A stretch of DNA of 10,238 bases from an uncultured Pleurocapsa sp. (lineage in GTDB: Bacteria; Cyanobacteriota; Cyanobacteriia; Cyanobacteriales; Xenococcaceae). This document shows, piece after piece, positions 6,474 through 10,238 of the stretch. A model generated the notes under the pieces. The model was not told the origin of the DNA. It did not search any database and was given only the letters and a program-made list of their open reading frames with translations. The stretch spans positions 1 to 10,238 of the forward strand of contig CAKZYI010000027.1 in NCBI GenBank assembly GCA_937884735.1, read 5' to 3'. How positions within the stretch are numbered: the first letter of the stretch is position 1; every line of letters starts with the position of its first letter. The translations under genes were made by a program, and so were the position numbers.

Positions 6474-7628
6474 ATGCGATATCGAGTTTTTCTTGCTTGG
6501 CGGCAGCTAACCTACAACAAAGGACGTTTTCTAGTTACTCTTGCAGGGGTGACATTTGCCGTAATTTTGATGTTTATGCAGTTGGGTTTTCAAGATGCCC
6601 TTTATGAAGATGCCATCACCATTCACAAAAGTTTAAAAGCAGATTTAGTTTTAATTAGTCCCAAATCTACCAATTTATTTGGCACTAGCACTTTTTCTGA
6701 CCACCGTCTTTACGATACCCTGAAATTTCCAGGAGTTGCTACAGCCAATCCTTTTTACCAGGGATGGAGTCTTTGGAAAAATCCACAAGATTTGAGTAGT
6801 CGAGAAATTGCCGTTTTAGCCTTCGACCCAGATAAGCCAGTATTTAACCTGCCAAAAGTCGAGCGGCACATAGATACAATCAGACGCAGAGATGTGGTTC
6901 TATTCGATCGCCTATCGCGATCAGAATATGGACCAGTGGCAGCCCAATTAACAGCAGGAAAAGCCGTTTCTACAGAGATTAATAGTCGCCAGTTTGAGGT
7001 AAAAGGATTGTTCGAGCTAGGTGGTGGGATTATGACTGCCGATGGATTGCTCATTAGTAGCGACCTCAATTTTCTTAGAATTGAAGGACGTAGCCTGAAT
7101 CAAATCGATCTTGGGTTGCTGATGGTAAAACCAGGATTTAACCCCCAACAAGTATGCCAACAACTGAAGGCAATCTTACCTCAAGATGTCACTGTAATGA
7201 CCAAACAAGAGTTTTTGGAGTTCGAGCAAAATTATTGGAAAAAAAGTTCCCCCATTGGTTTTGTTTTTGGCATCGGCACGGCAATGGGCTTTTTTATTGG
7301 TGCGGTTATTGTATATCAAATCTTGTATACGGACATAACCAACCATTTAGCCGAGTATGCCACCTTAAAGGCAATGGGTTATGGAGATATTTATTTACTA
7401 AAAGTAGTTTTACAAGAAGCAATCTTGTTAGCTATTTTGGGTTTTATTCCAGGATTAATTATTTCTGTAGGGTTGTATGATTTCACTAAAGATGCTGCTC
7501 GCTTGCCGATGGCGACTAATCTCGAACGAATTGTCTTTATTTTGAGTCTGACAGTATTAATGTGTTCCGCTTCTGGTGCGATCGCTATGAATAAGCTCCG
7601 CGCTGCCGATCCCGCAGACATTTTTTAG
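6474..7628 (+). CDS. devC: DevC-type ABC exporter permease (FtsX-like)
   Basis: A 384-residue inner-membrane permease of the DevC family and partner of the DevB adaptor. Four membrane helices are visible: about 18-38, 260-284, 311-335 and 352-372. A large periplasmic domain (about 40-255) lies between helices 1 and 2, the MacB/FtsX topology. The C-terminal part includes the conserved EYATLKAMGYGD (294-305), a likely coupling segment facing the ATPase. Its ATG directly abuts the devB stop (TAA 6471-6473, ATG 6474-6476), implying translational coupling. Length and motifs look intact. The usual third gene, the DevA ATPase, does not follow; the next gene is a potassium-channel-related protein after 212 bases, so an ATPase must come from elsewhere or be lost. 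Confidence 0.93.
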   Translation: MRYRVFLAWRQLTYNKGRFLVTLAGVTFAVILMFMQLGFQDALYEDAITIHKSLKADLVLISPKSTNLFGTSTFSDHRLYDTLKFPGVATANPFYQGWSLWKNPQDLSSREIAVLAFDPDKPVFNLPKVERHIDTIRRRDVVLFDRLSRSEYGPVAAQLTAGKAVSTEINSRQFEVKGLFELGGGIMTADGLLISSDLNFLRIEGRSLNQIDLGLLMVKPGFNPQQVCQQLKAILPQDVTVMTKQEFLEFEQNYWKKSSPIGFVFGIGTAMGFFIGAVIVYQILYTDITNHLAEYATLKAMGYGDIYLLKVVLQEAILLAILGFIPGLIISVGLYDFTKDAARLPMATNLERIVFILSLTVLMCSASGAIAMNKLRAADPADIF

Positions 7629-7666
7629 GCTTTGACCTCCAATAGATATTTATAGCCGTCCGTCAT

Positions 7667-7799
7667 TAAAATTATTTAATGAACCGTAGAATGTAGAAAT
7701 TGCGATCGCATCTATATCGTTCATCACGAAGCAAAAAAGAGCAAAAGTGTTTTGATATCTTACTAGTTCTTTTAAATGCCTTAATCTAAAATTATTTAA
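7667..7799. repeat. Pair of identical 13-bp direct repeats in the devC to RCK_C gap
   Basis: TAAAATTATTTAA occurs at 7667-7679 and 7787-7799, exactly 120 bp apart. The motif is nearly self-complementary. The gap (7629-7840) also holds a HIP1 site at 7702-7709 and a palindrome at 7804-7819, but no gene. The AT-rich motif could be a paired operator or chance; low certainty for function. Confidence 0.4.
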
Positions 7800-7803
7800 G
7801 TAG

Positions 7804-7819
7804 ATGGATAATTATCCAT
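7804..7819. promoter_or_regulatory. Perfect 16-bp palindrome upstream of the RCK_C membrane protein
   Basis: ATGGATAATTATCCAT is a perfect inverted repeat ending 21 bases before the ATG at 7841. It directly follows the second copy of the 13-bp repeat. Position and symmetry suit a dimeric repressor operator; there is no strong U-run after it, which makes a terminator less likely. Confidence 0.35.
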
Positions 7820-7840
7820 TTTCCATCGTCAATTTTTAAA

Positions 7841-8620
7841 ATGCCTGCTTTAATTTCAGTTCTAATCGCAATTACCCTATCCTTACTAATCACCCGTATT
7901 GCTACAGAAGCATTAACCTTAACTGGTTTATCGCGAACATCCGCTAGATTTCAAGCGCGTTCGGCTTTTACTGGTACAGGTTTTTCCACAGCAGAATCAG
8001 AAGCGATAGTCAGACATCCACTACGGCGGCGAATTATTATGTGGCTGATGTTTTTGGGCAACGCAGGTTTTATTACCGTAATTTCTTCTTTAGTGCTGAC
8101 TTTTGTTTCTACTTCTTCCCCAGGAGATGGATTATCTCGACTGCTCTATTTATTTATTGGTATTGGAATTCTATGGCTAATAGCCACAAATCGAGCTTTT
8201 AATCGCATTCTGACTCGTTTAGTCAGGAAAGCTTTGCGTCGTTGGACAGATCTAGATTTGCATGACTATGCCCGTCTGCTGCATCTTAAAGGAAAATATC
8301 AGGTGACAGAAATTGAAGTTGATGAAGACAATTGGCTAGCGAACAAGAAATTAAAAGAGTTGCGCTTAACAGATGAAGGTATTGCTGTGTTGGGAATTGA
8401 ACGACAAGATCGTATTTACATTGGCGCACCTTATGGAGATACCTGTATTTATCCTGGGGATATTCTAATTGTTTATGGACGAAAAACGGCTTTGCTAGAA
8501 TTAGACGTGCGTCTTGGGGGTATTGAAGGAGAAGACGCTCACCAAAAAGCAGTTGCAATTCATCAAAAAATCCAGCAAAAGCAAAATAACTATGGCGAGC
8601 GGGCGGTTAAACAGAAATGA
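7841..8620 (+). CDS. Membrane protein with C-terminal RCK_C (TrkA_C) domain, possible potassium-channel relative
   Basis: A 259-residue protein. The N-terminus has a membrane helix (about 2-20), then the segment ARFQARSAFTGTGFSTAESE (35-54), two further hydrophobic helices (about 66-90 and 100-117), a basic cytoplasmic stretch, and an RCK_C/TrkA_C domain (about 152-224) recognisable by KLKELRLTDEGIAVLGI and YGDTCIYPGDILIVYG. RCK_C domains bind ligands and gate K+ transporters. The F-Q-x-x-S-A-F-T-G-T-G-F-S-T segment resembles the TrkH/KtrB P-loop (F-x-x-x-[ST]-x-x-[TN]-x-G-F), so a minimal M1-P-M2 pore is possible but is only inference. Such TrkA_C membrane proteins are usually listed as of unknown function. 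It sits upstream of two TrkA-like genes and trkH, supporting a role in K+ homeostasis. Confidence 0.8.
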   Translation: MPALISVLIAITLSLLITRIATEALTLTGLSRTSARFQARSAFTGTGFSTAESEAIVRHPLRRRIIMWLMFLGNAGFITVISSLVLTFVSTSSPGDGLSRLLYLFIGIGILWLIATNRAFNRILTRLVRKALRRWTDLDLHDYARLLHLKGKYQVTEIEVDEDNWLANKKLKELRLTDEGIAVLGIERQDRIYIGAPYGDTCIYPGDILIVYGRKTALLELDVRLGGIEGEDAHQKAVAIHQKIQQKQNNYGERAVKQK

Positions 8621-8704
8621 GAAAGCGATCGCGTTTTATTAGGATTGATGAGTAGCTCCACCCTAATTAAACATAAAATAGATCTAGCGATCGCAATATT
8701 TAAC

Positions 8705-8718
8705 TCATTACTTATTAC
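8705..8718. repeat. Two-unit heptamer array (YTATTAC family)
   Basis: Units TCATTAC (8705) and TTATTAC (8712) match the array at 4464-4498; the 14-mer 8707-8720 is identical to 4487-4500. The gap around it (8621-8865) holds no gene but two HIP1 sites (8625-8632 and 8687-8694) and two short palindromes. Confidence 0.5.
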
Positions 8719-8773
8719 TCCCGCATAGTGGATTTAATTCCCAGATCTCAGCATCTCTAAATCTACATCTTTT

Positions 8774-8785
8774 AGCAGATCTGCT
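8774..8785. promoter_or_regulatory. 12-bp palindrome in the leader of the trk cluster
   Basis: AGCAGATCTGCT is a perfect inverted repeat about 80 bases before the RCK_N start, just upstream of the candidate promoter. It could be an operator half-site pair; chance occurrence cannot be excluded. Confidence 0.25.
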
Positions 8786-8808
8786 TTCTCTAGTCTGCTG
8801 CTACTATT

Positions 8809-8839
8809 TTGAACATTAATCTAAATATCTAGATATATT
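8809..8839 (+). promoter_or_regulatory. Candidate promoter for the trk cluster overlapping a 12-bp palindrome
   Basis: TTGAAC (8809-8814) could be a -35 box and TATATT (8834-8839) a -10 box, but the spacing of 19 is long. The palindrome ATATCTAGATAT (8825-8836) overlaps the -10 region, where a repressor would block initiation. The ATG of the first RCK_N gene follows at 8866. Weak support from sequence alone. Confidence 0.25.
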
Positions 8840-8865
8840 ATTTTTCTTTGAGCGGTTTATTTTAA

Positions 8866-9273
8866 ATGGCATCTCAATATATAGTCGTTGTCGGATGTGG
8901 GCGTTTGGGTTCTATCTTGGCTTCTCGTCTTAGCAGCCAGGGGAATAGCGTAGTGGTAATCGATCCTCACGAGAGTTCTTTTAACAATTTGAGCAGCGAT
9001 TTTAGTGGCTTTCAGATTACAGGGGATGCTGCGGAAATTGAAATATTACGCAGTGCCAAAGCAGATAAAGCAGACTGTTTACTTGCGGTTACAGATAAGG
9101 ACAATATCAATTTAATGGTGGCGCAGGTTGCCAGAAATATTTTTGAAGTTGGTACTGTACTAGCGCGAGTGTTCGACCCCGCACGAGAAAAAATTTATCG
9201 TGATTTTGGCATTGCAACTATTAGCCCAACACAACTTTCTGCTGATGCTTTTATGGCTAATATTCCTAGCTAA
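8866..9273 (+). CDS. Stand-alone RCK_N (TrkA_N) regulatory protein of K+ uptake
   Basis: A 135-residue Rossmann-fold RCK_N protein, about the length of one TrkA_N domain with no RCK_C after it. The dinucleotide motif is intact: G10-C-G-R-L-G15, with D33 ending strand 2 (VVVIDP), which favours NAD(H) binding. It also has ITGDA (51-55) and LAVTDKDN (73-80), typical of the family. It probably forms part of the cytoplasmic gating ring on the TrkH channel encoded downstream. The next gene starts 18 bases later and encodes an RCK_N-RCK_C protein. There is no frameshifted RCK_C in the short gap, so the truncation seems natural and not a split of one ORF. Confidence 0.88.
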   Translation: MASQYIVVVGCGRLGSILASRLSSQGNSVVVIDPHESSFNNLSSDFSGFQITGDAAEIEILRSAKADKADCLLAVTDKDNINLMVAQVARNIFEVGTVLARVFDPAREKIYRDFGIATISPTQLSADAFMANIPS

Positions 9274-9291
9274 ATTCTTGAAATACAAACT

Positions 9292-9951
9292 ATGAAAATT
9301 ATTTTAATTGGCGGGAGTAAATTAGCTTATTTTCTAGCTAAACAATTTGCTAGCAAAAATTACTACACGACTATTGTTAATGGGGATTTAGAAGAAGCCA
9401 GGGTTTTATCCCGTACTTTAAAAGCAACTGTAATTCACGGACAAGGTAGCGATCCTAAGATTCTATCGGAAGCTGGTGCATATCAGGCTGATGTGATTCT
9501 ATCTTTAACTACTCAAGACGAAGATAATTTAATTGCCTGTCAAATTGCTCAAAAAGAATATGGCGTACCCCGTACTATTGCTTTGGTTAACGATCCTGAA
9601 AATCAGCCGATTTTTGAGAAGTTGGGTATTACCGTAGCTTTTTCCGCAACCCAAATTATTGCCAGCATAATTGAACAGCAAACGGCTACAGGAGATATTC
9701 AAAACCTCTTACCCATAGCCGATGGGAAGGTCAACGTTACTGAAATTGCTCTGGAAAAAGACAATCCAGCAGTAGGCAAAACCATTGACGAGATGCAGCT
9801 ACCCAATGGCACTTTGATTGCTTGCATTTTACGCCAAGGTGAGGTGGTTGTTCCTAATGGAGAGCATCGCATCCAGGCTTTAGATCGTTTGGTAGTAATT
9901 GGTCAACCAGAAAGCTATGGGCAACTAATGCGACTGCTGTGTAGTGAATAA
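9292..9951 (+). CDS. trkA: TrkA-type K+ uptake regulator (RCK_N-RCK_C) with degenerate nucleotide motif
   Basis: A 219-residue protein of normal KtrA/TrkA length: RCK_N (about 1-122) and RCK_C (about 145-215, ending in QALDRLVVIGQPE). It is a cytosolic subunit that assembles on TrkH and controls opening in response to nucleotides or other ligands. The usual GxGxxG is G7-G-S-K-L-A12, so the second and third glycines are Ser and Ala, and the acidic residue after strand 2 is Asn (IVNGD, N30). Nucleotide binding may therefore be weak, with the preceding RCK_N protein supplying the working site in a mixed ring. trkH begins 12 bases after the stop, consistent with one operon. Confidence 0.9.
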   Translation: MKIILIGGSKLAYFLAKQFASKNYYTTIVNGDLEEARVLSRTLKATVIHGQGSDPKILSEAGAYQADVILSLTTQDEDNLIACQIAQKEYGVPRTIALVNDPENQPIFEKLGITVAFSATQIIASIIEQQTATGDIQNLLPIADGKVNVTEIALEKDNPAVGKTIDEMQLPNGTLIACILRQGEVVVPNGEHRIQALDRLVVIGQPESYGQLMRLLCSE

Positions 9952-9963
9952 TTAATCATCAAA

Positions 9964-10238
9964 ATGTTACTAGAAAGGGCAAAAACTAATCGCTATAGTG
10001 GATTTTTACGTCAGCGTTATCGAGCAATTATTGGCTATGCAGGATTGATATGTGCGATCGCAGGATTAGTAATTCTTTCTCCTCTACTGGCACTTGTTTT
10101 TTATCCTGAGGAACTCAATTTGGCTTGGGGATTTGCTTTACCAGGAATTGTTTTAGCTCTTATAGGCGGGTTGCTGTGGCGATTACTAGCTCCCAAAAAA
10201 GTATTTAGACTTTACTTGCCAGAAGGATCGATAATAGT
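9964..10238 (+). CDS. trkH: TrkH K+ uptake channel, N-terminal part (cut by window end)
   Basis: An open frame of 91 codons from ATG 9964 to the window edge. It starts with a basic cytoplasmic segment (RYSGFLRQRYRAIIGY), a first membrane helix (about 24-47), the short loop FYPEELNLAWG and a second helix (about 56-75), then WRLLAPKK and LPEGSIIV. This is the pattern of the D0 helices preceding the pore repeats in TrkH proteins. No selectivity filter lies within the window. Position after two TrkA-like genes supports the call strongly. The remaining 350-400 residues would be downstream. Confidence 0.85.
   Translation, partial: MLLERAKTNRYSGFLRQRYRAIIGYAGLICAIAGLVILSPLLALVFYPEELNLAWGFALPGIVLALIGGLLWRLLAPKKVFRLYLPEGSII

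Noticed and set aside
7154..7480. Alternative + strand frame within devC
   Set aside because: The devC frame has membrane helices and family motifs throughout; the alternative frame has none.
8625..8694. GCGATCGC palindromes as gene-specific operators
   Set aside because: They are HIP1 sites, spread through coding and non-coding DNA across the window, so they carry no gene-specific regulatory meaning.
9274..9291. Frameshift joining the stand-alone RCK_N gene to trkA
   Set aside because: The gap is only 18 bases and the next gene starts a complete new RCK_N with its own ATG; no lost RCK_C remnant is present.

Overview
The window looks like a cyanobacterial chromosome segment. The palindrome GCGATCGC (HIP1) occurs about ten times. 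Short heptamer tandem arrays of the STRR type sit at gene boundaries. The protein families (CYP110-like P450, DevB/DevC exporter subunits, SEC59/VTE5-like kinase) are ones I associate with cyanobacteria, and most starts lack an obvious Shine-Dalgarno. All supported genes are on the + strand; I see no rRNA, tRNA, CRISPR or IS element, and no gene-free stretch exceeds 300 bases.

Left block (2-4344): the 3' end of a phytol/dolichol-kinase-like gene with an in-frame TAG; a DHA2-type MFS exporter split by a frame change into two ORFs that overlap by 4 nt; a full-length CYP110-like cytochrome P450 whose heme-ligand cysteine codon is TGG (Trp); and a protein of unknown function with an Ig-like domain followed by a concanavalin-A-like beta-sandwich. 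Heptamer arrays mark the MFS 5' end, the MFS and P450 3' ends, and the gap after the beta-sandwich gene.

Middle block (4509-7628): a response-regulator receiver and a DevB/HlyD membrane-fusion protein lie in one reading frame, separated only by a TAA at 4902-4904 and a 64-codon open linker. The adaptor has no ATG before its membrane segment. This looks like a REC-linker-TM-HlyD fusion cut by a nonsense codon. The DevC permease follows with zero spacing. The DevA ATPase is not in the window.

Right block (7841-10238): a potassium-uptake cluster. It contains a membrane protein with an RCK_C (TrkA_C) domain, a stand-alone RCK_N protein with an intact dinucleotide motif, an RCK_N-RCK_C protein with a degenerate one, and the N-terminus of a TrkH channel cut by the window edge.

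Most striking points: the probable receiver/efflux-adaptor fusion, the Cys-to-Trp P450, four apparent lesions within about 5 kb, the heptamer arrays at gene edges, and TrkA functions spread over three proteins. No finding has been checked by database search.
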